NCBI GenBank assembly: GCA_003281225.1
Contig: QCCP01000001.1
Coordinates: 124,001-188,000 of the forward strand
Direction of reading: 5' to 3'
Origin: Prochlorococcus sp. AG-347-L20
Lineage (GTDB): Bacteria; Cyanobacteriota; Cyanobacteriia; PCC-6307; Cyanobiaceae
Length of the DNA: 64,000 bases
Part shown: positions 20,801 through 30,996 of the stretch, one piece after another
Layout of the letters: every line of letters begins with the position of its first letter
Position numbering within the stretch: position 1 is the stretch's first letter
The notes under the pieces: model-generated
Told to the model about the DNA's origin: nothing
What the model saw: the letters and a program-made list of their open reading frames with translations, nothing else
Databases searched by the model: none
Position numbers and translations under genes: made by a program

Positions 20801-22426
20801 TTTTTCTCTCAGAGGGTCAATAGGAGGATTAGTAACTTGCGCAAATCTTTGCTTAAAGTAGTCGTATAATATATGTGGCTTAGATGAAAGAACTGCTAAT
20901 GGGATGTCGTCGCCCATGCAAAAAGTAGGCTCTTTAGCTAATGAAGCCATTGAATCTAAGACAAGGTCATTATCTTCCGCTGAAAACCCGTATGCAGTTT
21001 GTTGTTGCAACAACTCAAGGTCTTTTAGTTTGCAGTCTTTAACCCATTCATTATTTTCAATTTTGATAGTTCTATTACTGAGAAGATTTTTATAATCATG
21101 CCTTTGAGCGGCTTCAGATTTTACTTCCCAATTTCTTAGGATTCTATTCTGATGAAAATCAACTGCCAACATTTGTCCCGGTCCTAATCGACCTTTTTCT
21201 ATTACTCTTTCTTCTTCAAGATCTACTACTCCTGTTTCAGAACCCATTATTACAAAACCATCATTTGTGATTGAATATCTTGCTGGTCTTAGGCCATTTC
21301 TATCAAGCGTTGCTCCGACAAAATTTCCATCAGCAAATACAAGGAGTGCTGGACCATCCCAGGCTTCTTGTAGGCTTGCAGAATATTCATAAAAAGCTTT
21401 TATATACTCTCTCTCCTCAAGTTCTGGTTGATCCCTAAATGCTTCAGGAACAAGTTTTAATAATGAGTCAGTAATGGGCTGACCTGAACGAATATTGATT
21501 TCAAGGGTTGCATCAAGATTCGATGAATCACTTTTGTTTACATCTACAATAGGCTTTATTTCATTAGATAACTCTCCCCAAAAATCATCAATATGTGTTT
21601 CTGAAGCTTTAGCCCAATTAATATTGCCTAAGAGAGTATTTATTTCGCCATTATGACCCAAAAATCTCATGGGCTGAGCTAGTGGCCATTTTGGAAGTGT
21701 ATTAGTACTAAATCTACGATGATAAACAGAAAATGAAACTTTAAAACTCTCTTCTTTTAGATCTTGATAAAACTCGGATAATATTTCAGAGCGAACCATA
21801 CCTTTATAAACAACTGTTTGAGAACTTAGTGAGGCAAAATAAAACTCACAATCACCAACATCGTTTTTGAAAGTTTCTCTTATTTTTTTCTCAATTCTTT
21901 TCCTTAATTGAAATAAAAGCCTTTCAACATCCTTAAGATTTTTTTTATGTATATATAAAATCCACTGACTGATGAATGGAGCATTTGCTTTAGCTAAAGG
22001 ACCTAAGATTTCATTATTGACAGGTACTGTTCTCCAAGATGTTTTGTTGATTTTTAATTTTTCTGCTTCTTCATCACATATTGATTTACATATTTCAATT
22101 TTTTCTTTTTTATTAGGCATAAAAACCATGCCTAAACCTCTATTAAATTCTTGAGTATTTTCTAGATTAATTTTCTCTTCTAGATATCCCCATGGAATTG
22201 AACATAAAATGCCTGCTCCATCTCCTGAGTCACTATCGCCTCCACAACCGCCTCTATGCTCCATGCAGTTGAGGCCCTTTAGAGATTGTTTAAGGATCCA
22301 GTTGCTTTCTATACCTTCAACATTTGCTACGAAACCTACTCCACACGCATCTTTCTCCCCAATTATTCCATTTGGGGAATAACTATCTTGATATGGGCCA
22401 ACGATTCTTTTGATACTCTCTCCCAT
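17855..22426 (-). CDS. glsF: Ferredoxin-dependent glutamate synthase
   Basis: KDACGVGFVANVEG N-terminal Cys amidotransferase, central FMN/synthase domain, GXGXG C-terminal domain; 1523 aa. Confidence 0.96.
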   Translation of the reverse strand: MGESIKRIVGPYQDSYSPNGIIGEKDACGVGFVANVEGIESNWILKQSLKGLNCMEHRGGCGGDSDSGDGAGILCSIPWGYLEEKINLENTQEFNRGLGMVFMPNKKEKIEICKSICDEEAEKLKINKTSWRTVPVNNEILGPLAKANAPFISQWILYIHKKNLKDVERLLFQLRKRIEKKIRETFKNDVGDCEFYFASLSSQTVVYKGMVRSEILSEFYQDLKEESFKVSFSVYHRRFSTNTLPKWPLAQPMRFLGHNGEINTLLGNINWAKASETHIDDFWGELSNEIKPIVDVNKSDSSNLDATLEINIRSGQPITDSLLKLVPEAFRDQPELEEREYIKAFYEYSASLQEAWDGPALLVFADGNFVGATLDRNGLRPARYSITNDGFVIMGSETGVVDLEEERVIEKGRLGPGQMLAVDFHQNRILRNWEVKSEAAQRHDYKNLLSNRTIKIENNEWVKDCKLKDLELLQQQTAYGFSAEDNDLVLDSMASLAKEPTFCMGDDIPLAVLSSKPHILYDYFKQRFAQVTNPPIDPLREKLVMSLEMHLGERCTPFKIKDAKPFIHLQSPILNEEELISIKKSKIKSQTISSLFDLEEGIKGLENQLKLICKQSELSIKEGCSLIIISDKGINPKKTFIPPLLAVGAIHHYLLKKEIRLKASLIVETGQCWSTHHLACLIGYGASAVCPWLTFEAGRHWLKHPKTQKLIESKKINPLSIVDVQENIKKALEDGLRKILSKIGISLLSSYHGAQIFEAVGLGSDLIKIAFDGTTSRIAGITLKELTNETLSIHTKAYPEIDLKKLEFLGFVQFRNNGEYHSNNPEMSKVLHSAVKQGPGYDHFETYKKLISNRPTTSLRDLLTINSKRKSIPLEEVESVESICKRFCTGGMSLGALSREAHEVLAVAMNRIGGKSNSGEGGEDPARFNVLDDIDENTESATLPFIKGLKNGDTACSAIKQIASGRFGVTPEYLRSGKQLEIKMAQGAKPGEGGQLPGPKVDSYIAKLRNSKPGVALISPPPHHDIYSIEDLAQLIHDLHQVHPKAKVSVKLVSEIGIGTIAAGVSKANADVIQISGHDGGTGASPLSSIKHAGLPWELGVAEVHKSLLENNLRERVILRTDGGLKTGWDVVIAALLGAEEYGFGSVAMIAEGCIMARVCHTNKCPVGVATQKEELRKRFKGIPENVVNFFLYIAEEVRQIMSSIGVSNMEELIGNQEFLYARNIDLPKTSNIDLSSLVNEDSTPDRSWLKHLKTAHSNGSVLEDEFLSDNKFLDSIKNHEILTKEIKIKNTDRSVCAKISGEIAELHGNTGFNGELNLNFKGYAGQSFGAFLLKGMNVQLIGEANDYVCKGMNGGILTIIPPKINEISSEQVILGNTCLYGATGGKLFALGKSGERFAVRNSGATAVTEGAGDHCCEYMTGGKVVILGSTGRNIGAGMTGGIAFIIDENNDLSNKVNKEIVSIHQITSPKQENILLEIIREYQAKTNSLRATKIIKNWSHFKSTFKLIVPPSEEEMLGIKKM

Positions 22427-22619
22427 AGATTATTTAATTCTATTTAGTTATTTATGTATTTCTATTATAAAAATAAATATGAAAATAAATCTAAAGATAA
22501 TTAATATTTACCAAATAATTTTAATTTGACAAATTTAAAAAAATATAATTAAAAACTTTTAGTTAGTGCTCTTAAAAGGTTATGATAGTTGAATGTTTAT
22601 TTTTATCTAAGTTTAATAG

Positions 22620-22994
22620 ATGCCCACCATCTCACAATTAGTAGGTTCAGAAAGAAAACGTCTGACAAAGAAAACAAAATCTCCTGCATTAAAAGCTTGC
22701 CCTGAGAGAAGAGGGGTATGTACAAGAGTATATACATCAACACCGAAGAAGCCTAATTCAGCTTTGAGAAAAGTTGCTAGGGTTAGATTAACTTCTGGTT
22801 TCGAAGTAACTGCTTATATACCTGGGATTGGACATAATTTGCAAGAACATTCAGTAGTACTGCTTAGGGGTGGAAGAGTAAAGGATTTACCAGGAGTTAG
22901 ATATCATATAATAAGAGGAACTTTAGATACGGCTGGAGTCAAAGATAGACGTCAATCCAGATCTAAGTATGGAGCAAAAGCTCCAAAAGATTAA
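22620..22994 (+). CDS. rpsL: 30S ribosomal protein S12
   Basis: [39 protein letters not shown]. Confidence 0.98.
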   Translation: MPTISQLVGSERKRLTKKTKSPALKACPERRGVCTRVYTSTPKKPNSALRKVARVRLTSGFEVTAYIPGIGHNLQEHSVVLLRGGRVKDLPGVRYHIIRGTLDTAGVKDRRQSRSKYGAKAPKD

Positions 22995-23019
22995 TTTGTA
23001 AACATCACTTTTTTTAAAC

Positions 23020-23490
23020 ATGTCACGTCGTAATGCAGCAGTAAAAAGACCAGTTCTTCCTGATCCTCAATTTAATAGTCGTCTTGCTTCAATGATGATT
23101 TCTCGATTGATGAAACATGGTAAAAAATCTACAGCTCAAAGAATATTGTCTGATGCGTTTTCTTTAATAAGCGAGAGAACAGGAGGGAATGCAGTAGAAT
23201 TATTTGAAACAGCTGTAAAAAATGCTACTCCTCTTGTCGAGGTTCGAGCTAGAAGAGTTGGTGGTGCAACATATCAAGTACCTATGGAAGTTCGCCAAGA
23301 GAGGGGTACGGCTATGGCATTAAGATGGCTTGTTACATTCTCACGCGCAAGAAATGGCAAAAGTATGTCCCAAAAACTTGCTGGCGAGTTGATGGATGCA
23401 GCAAATGAAACAGGAAGTTCCGTTAAAAAAAGAGAAGATACTCATAAAATGGCAGAAGCTAATAAAGCTTTTGCACATTACAGATATTAA
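23020..23490 (+). CDS. rpsG: 30S ribosomal protein S7
   Basis: [36 protein letters not shown]. Confidence 0.98.
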
Positions 23491-23586
23491 TTTCATCAAA
23501 AGGTACTTAAGTAGTTTATTATTATTAAAGTTTGCTTTTAGTGTGAACTACACTTATCAAAATTTATTTTATTTGGAGCTTTAAAA

Positions 23587-25662
23587 TTGGCACGCGACTT
23601 CCCCCTAGAACGAGTAAGGAATATAGGTATAGCCGCTCATATTGATGCAGGTAAAACAACCACAACTGAAAGAATTTTGTTTTATTCAGGTGTAGTTCAT
23701 AAGATAGGAGAGGTGCATGATGGTGCTGCTGTAACAGATTGGATGGCTCAAGAAAGAGAAAGAGGAATAACTATTACTGCTGCTGCAATATCTACTAGTT
23801 GGCAAGATCATAGGATTAATATTATTGATACTCCTGGACACGTTGATTTTACTATTGAAGTTGAAAGATCAATGCGTGTGTTGGATGGAGTCATAGCTGT
23901 ATTTTGTGCAGTTGGTGGAGTTCAGCCTCAATCTGAAACGGTTTGGCGTCAAGCAGATAGATACTCTGTTCCAAGAATGGTTTTTGTTAATAAAATGGAC
24001 AGAACTGGTGCGGATTTTTTAAAAGTTAATAAGCAAATTAAAGATCGACTAAAGGCAAATGCACTTCCAATTCAGTTACCTATTGGGGCTGAAGGTGATC
24101 TCACAGGCATTATTGATTTAGTAGCCAACAAAGCATATCTTTACAAAAACGATTTAGGTACTGATATTGAAGAAGGACCAATTCCATCTGATATGGAGGA
24201 GGAAGCTACTGAATGGAGATTTAAGTTAATGGAAAGTGTTGCAGAAAATGATGAAGAGTTAATAGAAATATTTCTTGAAACAGGAGAATTATCTGAAGAA
24301 CAACTTAAAAAAGGTATCAGAGAAGGGGTTTTAAAACATGGATTGGTTCCTGTATTATGTGGATCAGCTTTTAAGAATAAAGGTGTCCAGCTTGTTTTAG
24401 ACGCTGTAGTTGATTACTTGCCAGCTCCAGTTGATGTGAAACCAATACAAGGTGTTTTGCCAAGTGGCAAAGAAGATGTTAGACCTTCAGATGATAATGC
24501 TCCTTTCAGTGCATTAGCATTCAAAGTTATGTCAGATCCCTATGGGAAATTAACTTTTGTAAGAATGTATTCAGGTGTTCTTTCGAAGGGAAGTTATGTA
24601 ATGAATTCTACTAAGGATGCTAAAGAGAGAATTTCTAGATTAGTGATTCTTAAGGCTGATGAAAGAGTGGAGGTTGATGAATTGAGGGCAGGGGATTTAG
24701 GAGCTGTATTAGGTCTTAAGAACACAACAACTGGAGACACTTTGTGTAACACAGAAGATCCGATAGTTTTGGAGACATTGTTTATTCCTGAACCTGTTAT
24801 CTCAGTAGCTGTTGAGCCAAAAACTAAAGGCGATATGGAAAAATTATCTAAAGCTTTAACTGCTTTGTCTGAAGAGGATCCAACCTTTAGGGTAAGTACA
24901 GATCCTGAGACAAATCAAACTGTTATTGCAGGTATGGGTGAATTGCACTTAGAAATCCTTGTTGACAGAATGTTAAGGGAATTTAAAGTTGAAGCAAATA
25001 TAGGAGCTCCACAGGTTTCATATAGAGAAACTATTAGGTCTAGTTCTAAAGGAGAAGGTAAATATGCAAGACAGACTGGAGGTAAAGGTCAATATGGTCA
25101 TGTAATTATTGAAATGGAACCTGCTGAAGTTGGTAAAGGTTTTGAATTTGTAAATAAAATTGTTGGAGGAGCTGTACCAAAAGAGTATATTGGACCAGCA
25201 TCTAATGGAATGAAAGAGACCTGTGAATCTGGTGTTCTTGCCGGTTATCCACTCATTGATGTAAAAGTAACACTAGTCGATGGTTCATTCCACGATGTAG
25301 ACTCATCTGAAATGGCCTTCAAAATTGCAGGTTCCATGGCTTTTAAAGACGGGGTTAAAAAATGCAATCCTGTCCTTTTAGAGCCTATGATGAAAGTTGA
25401 GGTCGAAAGTCCTGACGACTTTCTTGGATCTGTAATTGGTGATCTCTCTTCCAGAAGAGGTCAAGTAGAAGGACAATCTGTTGATGATGGATTGTCTAAG
25501 GTACAGGCCAAAGTGCCCTTAGCCGAAATGTTCGGTTATGCCACTCAACTCCGATCAATGACTCAAGGTCGGGGTATATTTTCAATGGAGTTCGCAAATT
25601 ATGAGGAAGTTCCTCGTAATGTTGCTGAAGCTATCATTTCCAAGAATCAGGGCAACTCCTGA
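23587..25662 (+). CDS. fusA: Elongation factor G
   Basis: [24 protein letters not shown]. Confidence 0.98.
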   Translation: MARDFPLERVRNIGIAAHIDAGKTTTTERILFYSGVVHKIGEVHDGAAVTDWMAQERERGITITAAAISTSWQDHRINIIDTPGHVDFTIEVERSMRVLDGVIAVFCAVGGVQPQSETVWRQADRYSVPRMVFVNKMDRTGADFLKVNKQIKDRLKANALPIQLPIGAEGDLTGIIDLVANKAYLYKNDLGTDIEEGPIPSDMEEEATEWRFKLMESVAENDEELIEIFLETGELSEEQLKKGIREGVLKHGLVPVLCGSAFKNKGVQLVLDAVVDYLPAPVDVKPIQGVLPSGKEDVRPSDDNAPFSALAFKVMSDPYGKLTFVRMYSGVLSKGSYVMNSTKDAKERISRLVILKADERVEVDELRAGDLGAVLGLKNTTTGDTLCNTEDPIVLETLFIPEPVISVAVEPKTKGDMEKLSKALTALSEEDPTFRVSTDPETNQTVIAGMGELHLEILVDRMLREFKVEANIGAPQVSYRETIRSSSKGEGKYARQTGGKGQYGHVIIEMEPAEVGKGFEFVNKIVGGAVPKEYIGPASNGMKETCESGVLAGYPLIDVKVTLVDGSFHDVDSSEMAFKIAGSMAFKDGVKKCNPVLLEPMMKVEVESPDDFLGSVIGDLSSRRGQVEGQSVDDGLSKVQAKVPLAEMFGYATQLRSMTQGRGIFSMEFANYEEVPRNVAEAIISKNQGNS

Positions 25663-25706
25663 TCTCTAAACTAAACACTCTTAAACCCTCGATTCTTTAA
25701 TTCAAA

Positions 25707-26906
25707 ATGGCTCGCGAGAAGTTCGAAAGAAACAAACCACATGTCAACATAGGTACTATTGGCCATGTTGATCATGGAAAAACAACACTAACAGCTGCTA
25801 TTACAAATGTACTAGCTAAAAAAGGTCAAGCTCAAGCTCAAGACTATGGAGACATTGATGGAGCTCCTGAAGAAAGAGAGCGTGGCATTACCATTAATAC
25901 AGCTCATGTTGAATATGAAACTGAAGGCAGACATTATGCTCATGTTGATTGCCCAGGACATGCTGATTATGTAAAAAACATGATCACAGGGGCAGCCCAG
26001 ATGGATGGAGCAATTCTAGTTTGCGCAGCTACAGATGGTCCTATGGCTCAAACAAAAGAGCATATTCTATTAGCTAAACAGGTTGGAGTTCCTGCTCTTG
26101 TTGTTGCTCTAAATAAGTGCGATATGGTCGATGATGAAGAAATTATTGAACTAGTCGAAATGGAAATTAGGGAACTTTTAGATAGTTATGACTTTCCTGG
26201 AGATGACATTCCTATAGTTCAAGTTTCGGGTTTAAAAGCTCTCGAAGGTGATTCTACTTGGGAATCAAAGATTGAGGAGTTAATGAAAGCAGTTGATGCT
26301 AGCATTCCTGAGCCTGAAAGAGAAGTTGATAAACCATTCTTGATGGCAGTTGAAGATGTTTTCTCAATCACTGGTAGAGGAACTGTTGCTACTGGAAGAA
26401 TTGAGAGAGGTAAAGTTAAGGTTGGAGAAGAAGTAGAAATAGTTGGAATAAGAGATACAAGAGTAACAACTGTTACTGGAGTTGAAATGTTCCGAAAACT
26501 TCTTGACGAAGGAATGGCTGGTGACAATGTTGGTTTACTTTTAAGGGGTGTCCAGAAAGAAGACATTGAGAGAGGAATGGTTCTTGTGAAGAAAGGATCA
26601 ATTACTCCTCATACTCAGTTTGAAGGAGAAGTTTATGTTCTCAAAAAAGAAGAGGGCGGAAGACATACACCTTTCTTTGCCGGATACAGACCTCAGTTCT
26701 ACATCAGAACAACTGATGTAACAGGTCAAATAACAGCATTTACCTCAGATGATGGCTCTAATGTAGAAATGGTCATGCCAGGAGATAGAATTAAAATGAC
26801 TGGAGAATTAATTTGCCCTGTAGCTATTGAACAAGGTATGCGATTCGCCATACGTGAAGGTGGACGTACTATCGGAGCTGGAGTTGTTTCTAAAATTCTC
26901 AAATAA
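25707..26906 (+). CDS. tufA: Elongation factor Tu
   Basis: [32 protein letters not shown]. Confidence 0.98.
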   Translation: MAREKFERNKPHVNIGTIGHVDHGKTTLTAAITNVLAKKGQAQAQDYGDIDGAPEERERGITINTAHVEYETEGRHYAHVDCPGHADYVKNMITGAAQMDGAILVCAATDGPMAQTKEHILLAKQVGVPALVVALNKCDMVDDEEIIELVEMEIRELLDSYDFPGDDIPIVQVSGLKALEGDSTWESKIEELMKAVDASIPEPEREVDKPFLMAVEDVFSITGRGTVATGRIERGKVKVGEEVEIVGIRDTRVTTVTGVEMFRKLLDEGMAGDNVGLLLRGVQKEDIERGMVLVKKGSITPHTQFEGEVYVLKKEEGGRHTPFFAGYRPQFYIRTTDVTGQITAFTSDDGSNVEMVMPGDRIKMTGELICPVAIEQGMRFAIREGGRTIGAGVVSKILK

Positions 26907-26958
26907 TAATATGAATTTTAAAAATTTAACCTCAATCATCTAATATAGATTTATGTGT

Positions 26959-26984
26959 AAGGGTCATCTTAACCAATGACCCTT
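26959..26984 (+). promoter_or_regulatory. Intergenic hairpin between tufA and rpsJ (attenuator/processing site/terminator candidate)
   Basis: AAGGGTCAT-cttaacca-ATGACCCTT, 9-bp perfect stem with no clear U tract. Confidence 0.7.
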
Positions 26985-27005
26985 TACTAGAAGTTATTTG
27001 AAACT

Positions 27006-27326
27006 ATGACTGCATCTATTGCACAACAAAAAATAAGAATAAGGCTCAAAGCATTTGATAGAAGAATGCTTGATTTATCTTGCGACAAAATTATCCAAAC
27101 TGCTGACACTACTTCTGCCTCAGCAATTGGTCCAATACCTTTACCTACAAAAAGGAAGATTTATTGTGTCCTAAGATCACCACATGTTGATAAAGATTCT
27201 AGAGAGCATTTTGAAACAAGAACTCATCGAAGAATAATAGATATCTACAGTCCTTCTGCAAAAACTATTGATGCTTTGATGAAACTCGATCTACCTAGTG
27301 GTGTAGATATAGAAGTTAAACTTTAA
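27006..27326 (+). CDS. rpsJ: 30S ribosomal protein S10
   Basis: [22 protein letters not shown]...[29 protein letters not shown]. Confidence 0.98.
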   Translation: MTASIAQQKIRIRLKAFDRRMLDLSCDKIIQTADTTSASAIGPIPLPTKRKIYCVLRSPHVDKDSREHFETRTHRRIIDIYSPSAKTIDALMKLDLPSGVDIEVKL

Positions 27327-27381
27327 TAAATCCCGAAACCGCCCTAAATTGATTAAAATAAATAAAACGAATGAGGTTTAA

Positions 27382-28038
27382 ATGGGAGAACTCTCAGTAA
27401 GGGAATTACCTTTATTTCCTTTGCCAGAAGTAGTCCTTTTCCCTCAAGAAGTATTGCCTTTACATATTTTTGAATCGAGATACAGGATTATGCTCCAATC
27501 TGTTCTTGAAAGTGATTCTATGTTTGGAGTGATTAAGTGGGATCCAACCACTAAAAGTATGGCTAACGTTGGATGTTGCGCACAAATTTTAAAACATCAA
27601 ACTGCAGATGATGGGAGAAGTAATATTATCACTCTCGGCCAACAAAGATTTCAAGTTTTAGAAATTACCCGTTCGACGCCATTTTGTTCTGCGATGGTTA
27701 GTTGGATTAGTGATGATAATATTGATGACTTTCAAAAATTAGATTCTCTAAAAGATTCAGTAAAAGAAGCACTTACTGATGTTATTAATTTAACGAGTAA
27801 ATTGAATAATACAAAGAAAAATCTACCTGATAAATTACCAGATAACCCTATGGATCTATCATTTTGGATAGGTTCTCATTTGGGCGGTCCTGTTGCAGAA
27901 GAACAGCAAAGACTTCTTGAAGAGAGAAATACTTTTACCCGTTTGCAAAGAGAATATGAAATGCTTGATCATACAAGAAAACAACTTGCAGCAAGAACAG
28001 CATTGAAAGAGAGCTTTCCTGATATAAAAGAAAATTAA
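27382..28038 (+). CDS. LON substrate-binding (N-terminal) domain protein, no protease domain
   Basis: ELPLFPLPEVVLFPQEVLPLHIFESRYRIML. Confidence 0.88.
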   Translation: MGELSVRELPLFPLPEVVLFPQEVLPLHIFESRYRIMLQSVLESDSMFGVIKWDPTTKSMANVGCCAQILKHQTADDGRSNIITLGQQRFQVLEITRSTPFCSAMVSWISDDNIDDFQKLDSLKDSVKEALTDVINLTSKLNNTKKNLPDKLPDNPMDLSFWIGSHLGGPVAEEQQRLLEERNTFTRLQREYEMLDHTRKQLAARTALKESFPDIKEN

Positions 28039-28974
28039 ATGTTTGAATTATTATTCCCTTTTTTTATAATAATTTTATTCTTTTTATTCTTAGCGATAAT
28101 ATGGAGAAATAATGCTAGAAAATATATTTCTTCCGGTACAGTAGCTTCTGCATATGATGCTTGGACCCAAGATAAATTACTTGAAAGATTATGGGGAGAA
28201 CATATACATTTGGGTTTTTATCCCTCAGGAAAAAAAAATATTGATTTTAGAAAGGCTAAAGTTCAGTTTGTTCATGAATTAGTCAAATGGAGTGGTTTAG
28301 ACAAATTACCACAGGGATCCAGAATACTTGATGTAGGTTGTGGAATAGGGGGAAGTTCTAGGATTCTTGCAGAATATTATGGATTTAATGTCACTGGCAT
28401 TACAATTAGTCAGGCACAAGTTAAAAGAGCAAGAGAGCTTACTCCAGATGGGTTAAATTGCAACTTCCAAGTTATGGATGCTTTGGATTTGAAATTTGAA
28501 GATGGATCATTTGATGCCGTCTGGAGTGTTGAAGCTGGTGCACACATGAATGATAAAACTAGGTTTGCAAATGAAATGCTGAGAACTCTAAGACCTGGAG
28601 GGTATTTCGCTTTGGCTGATTGGAACTCAAGAGACCTTGGGGCATACCCGCCATCATTTTTTGAAAAGTTAGTTCTTAAACAATTACTTGAACAATGGGT
28701 ACATCCCAATTTTATTAGTATTAACGAATTTAGTAACATTCTTAGAACTAACGAAAATAGCTCAGGAAGGGTTATTTCTGAAAATTGGAATTCCTATACA
28801 AATCCTTCATGGTACGACTCCATTATTGAAGGCATTCGAAGACCCTTTGTAATTTTGTCACTTGGCCCATTTGCTATAGTGAAGTCAATTAGAGAGATTC
28901 CAACAATACTACTCATGAATTGGGCATTTAAGAGAAGTTTAATGGAGTTTGGAGTTTATAAATGTAGAGGGTAA
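28039..28974 (+). CDS. SAM-dependent methyltransferase, MPBQ/MSBQ methyltransferase type (tocopherol/plastoquinone pathway)
   Basis: N-terminal TM helix; SAYDAWTQDKLLERLWGEHIHLGFY; LDVGCGIGGSSRILAEYYGFNVTGITIS; C-terminal KSIREIPTILLMNWAF. Confidence 0.8.
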   Translation: MFELLFPFFIIILFFLFLAIIWRNNARKYISSGTVASAYDAWTQDKLLERLWGEHIHLGFYPSGKKNIDFRKAKVQFVHELVKWSGLDKLPQGSRILDVGCGIGGSSRILAEYYGFNVTGITISQAQVKRARELTPDGLNCNFQVMDALDLKFEDGSFDAVWSVEAGAHMNDKTRFANEMLRTLRPGGYFALADWNSRDLGAYPPSFFEKLVLKQLLEQWVHPNFISINEFSNILRTNENSSGRVISENWNSYTNPSWYDSIIEGIRRPFVILSLGPFAIVKSIREIPTILLMNWAFKRSLMEFGVYKCRG

Positions 28975-28975
28975 A

Positions 28976-29821
28976 TTAATCTAGTTCAACATTTTCAGAA
29001 AAATAATTTCCAAAATCTACAAAATTCTTGCAAAGTGGCTTTAACTGATTTTTTAATTCAAAAAAATTTTTAATGTTATTTTGATCATTGATTTCTAAAT
29101 CAACATAAATGATATATTCGCCTAATTCCCTTTTTGAAGGTCTTGATTCAATTTTGCTCATATTAAATCCAAAATCTGCAATATAATTTATGGCTTTAAG
29201 CAAAGCTCCAGGTTTATTTGAAATTAATGAGAAAGCAAAACTGGCAATATTAGCTAAATTTGAATTTGATTCCTTGCTCAATAAAACAAATCTAGTGCAA
29301 TTACCTGGAACATCATTAATAGGAAAGGCTAATTCTTTTAGTCCTTCGATTTGAATTAACGATTTTGAACCGATAGCAGCTCTGAATTTACTCCCCTTGA
29401 TCATATTGACAGCTTCTGATGTTGAATTTGTTGGGAGAGGAATTGCATTTGGAAGATTCTCTGATAACCATTCTGAACATTGAGCTAATGCTTGAGGATG
29501 AGATAATACTTCTGAAATGTTTGAAAGTTCCCCATCACTAATTAACGCATGTTTTATAGGTAAAACAATTGCTTTATTTATAAAAATTTCAGGGAATTTC
29601 CAAAGGGCATCTAGAGTAGCTGTAACTCCCCCTTCTACAGAATTTTCAATAGGGACTACAGCCGCATCACAATTGTTGTACGCTATTGATTTAATGACCG
29701 AATGTAACCCATTACATGGTACAAATATAGGTGTCTGAAAATTGGCAAGCTTTGATAATATATGGGCTGCTTTTTCTGCGTATGTTCCTTGAGGACCTAA
29801 ATATGCAACTTGTTTGCGCAT
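28976..29821 (-). CDS. pheA: Prephenate dehydratase
   Basis: VAYLGPQGTYAEKAA...VPIENSVEGGVTATLD...ESRPSKRELGEYIIYVDLE (ACT). Confidence 0.93.
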   Translation of the reverse strand: MRKQVAYLGPQGTYAEKAAHILSKLANFQTPIFVPCNGLHSVIKSIAYNNCDAAVVPIENSVEGGVTATLDALWKFPEIFINKAIVLPIKHALISDGELSNISEVLSHPQALAQCSEWLSENLPNAIPLPTNSTSEAVNMIKGSKFRAAIGSKSLIQIEGLKELAFPINDVPGNCTRFVLLSKESNSNLANIASFAFSLISNKPGALLKAINYIADFGFNMSKIESRPSKRELGEYIIYVDLEINDQNNIKNFFELKNQLKPLCKNFVDFGNYFSENVELD

Positions 29822-29874
29822 GATTAATTGTAAAAAAAAAAAGAGATCAAATAAGCATTGGAGGAATATAGAAA

Positions 29875-30393
29875 ATGCTATTGTCTTTTAATGCTAAACA
29901 GAAACTCAAGCTTTCTGTAACACGTAATAAAGAATATCTTTCTAAATATCTTTTGGAAGAAGAAAGAGTTGTTGGAGCAATGCTTGACTCCAAAAAATTA
30001 GTACCTGAAGGAATAGGTAGATACAAGTATACAGTAACAAGTTTTAAGGTTTTTCAATTAGATATTAATCCTGTTGTCTTAATTGCGGTAGAAAATAAAG
30101 ATGGAATTTTAAAAATGAGTGCTCTTGAAAGTACATTGGATGGTTTGGGGATGATAGATGATTTTAATCTTATTTTGAAAGCAAATTTGGAAGCAACTGA
30201 TACTGGTTTAGAAGGTGAGGCGCTTCTTGGGGTATCTGTAAGCCAACCCCCTTTACTAAAGCTGGTACCAAGGAAAATTTTGGAATCTACTGGCCATTCG
30301 GTATTAAATGGGATTCTGTTGGGTATAAAGTCAAGGGTTCAACAGCAACTTGTAAAAGATTTTTTAGATTGGTGTGAATTAAATAAGATTTGA
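29875..30393 (+). CDS. DUF1997-family protein
   Basis: Family resemblance only (conserved cyanobacterial protein). Confidence 0.55.
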   Translation: MLLSFNAKQKLKLSVTRNKEYLSKYLLEEERVVGAMLDSKKLVPEGIGRYKYTVTSFKVFQLDINPVVLIAVENKDGILKMSALESTLDGLGMIDDFNLILKANLEATDTGLEGEALLGVSVSQPPLLKLVPRKILESTGHSVLNGILLGIKSRVQQQLVKDFLDWCELNKI

Positions 30394-30996
30394 TTTCTTT
30401 AAAAAACTTTTCCTATGAAGTTTAGTTATTCCATTTTTTTTGATTAATGAAAGATGTTCTCTGGTTCCATAACCTTTATTTTTAAATATCAAGTATCCTG
30501 AATATTTTTTTTCTAACCTTTCCATTAGATTATCGCGAGAAACTTTGGCAACTATGCTTGCTGAAGCTATTGAGATAAACTTTGAGTCTCCAGATATTAT
30601 GTTTTCCTGAATTCCGTCCCATGGCCTTAATAATAAAGGACCATCAATTATTAATTCAGATGGCTTTTCTTTTAATTTTTTTAAAGCTCTGATCATTGAA
30701 AGTTCTGTCGCAACCCTGATACCTAACTTATCTATTTCTCTGGCCGAAGATTGCCCAATTCCATAATCTGAAGAGAGTAATAAAATTTTTTGTAAAAAGA
30801 ATTTTCTTTTTTTGGGAGTTAGTTTTTTACTATCTGTTACTCCAAATTGTTTTAAGATAAATCTATTTTTTTCAGTTAATACTACAGCTGCTGAAAAAAC
30901 TGGACCAAAAATTGCTCCTCTTCCAACTTCATCTATTCCAACTTCGAATACTTTATTCAATGCTTGCTGAAGATCTTCTTCTTTTTTTTCTTGCAT
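30379..30996 (-). CDS. rnhB: Ribonuclease HII
   Basis: [45 protein letters not shown]. Confidence 0.95.
   Translation of the reverse strand: MQEKKEEDLQQALNKVFEVGIDEVGRGAIFGPVFSAAVVLTEKNRFILKQFGVTDSKKLTPKKRKFFLQKILLLSSDYGIGQSSAREIDKLGIRVATELSMIRALKKLKEKPSELIIDGPLLLRPWDGIQENIISGDSKFISIASASIVAKVSRDNLMERLEKKYSGYLIFKNKGYGTREHLSLIKKNGITKLHRKSFLKKSNLI

Noticed and set aside
22427-22500. NtcA box (GTAN8TAC) upstream of glsF
   Set aside because: Only a half-match (GTA-N8-ATA) was visible around gtatttctattata; not enough to call.
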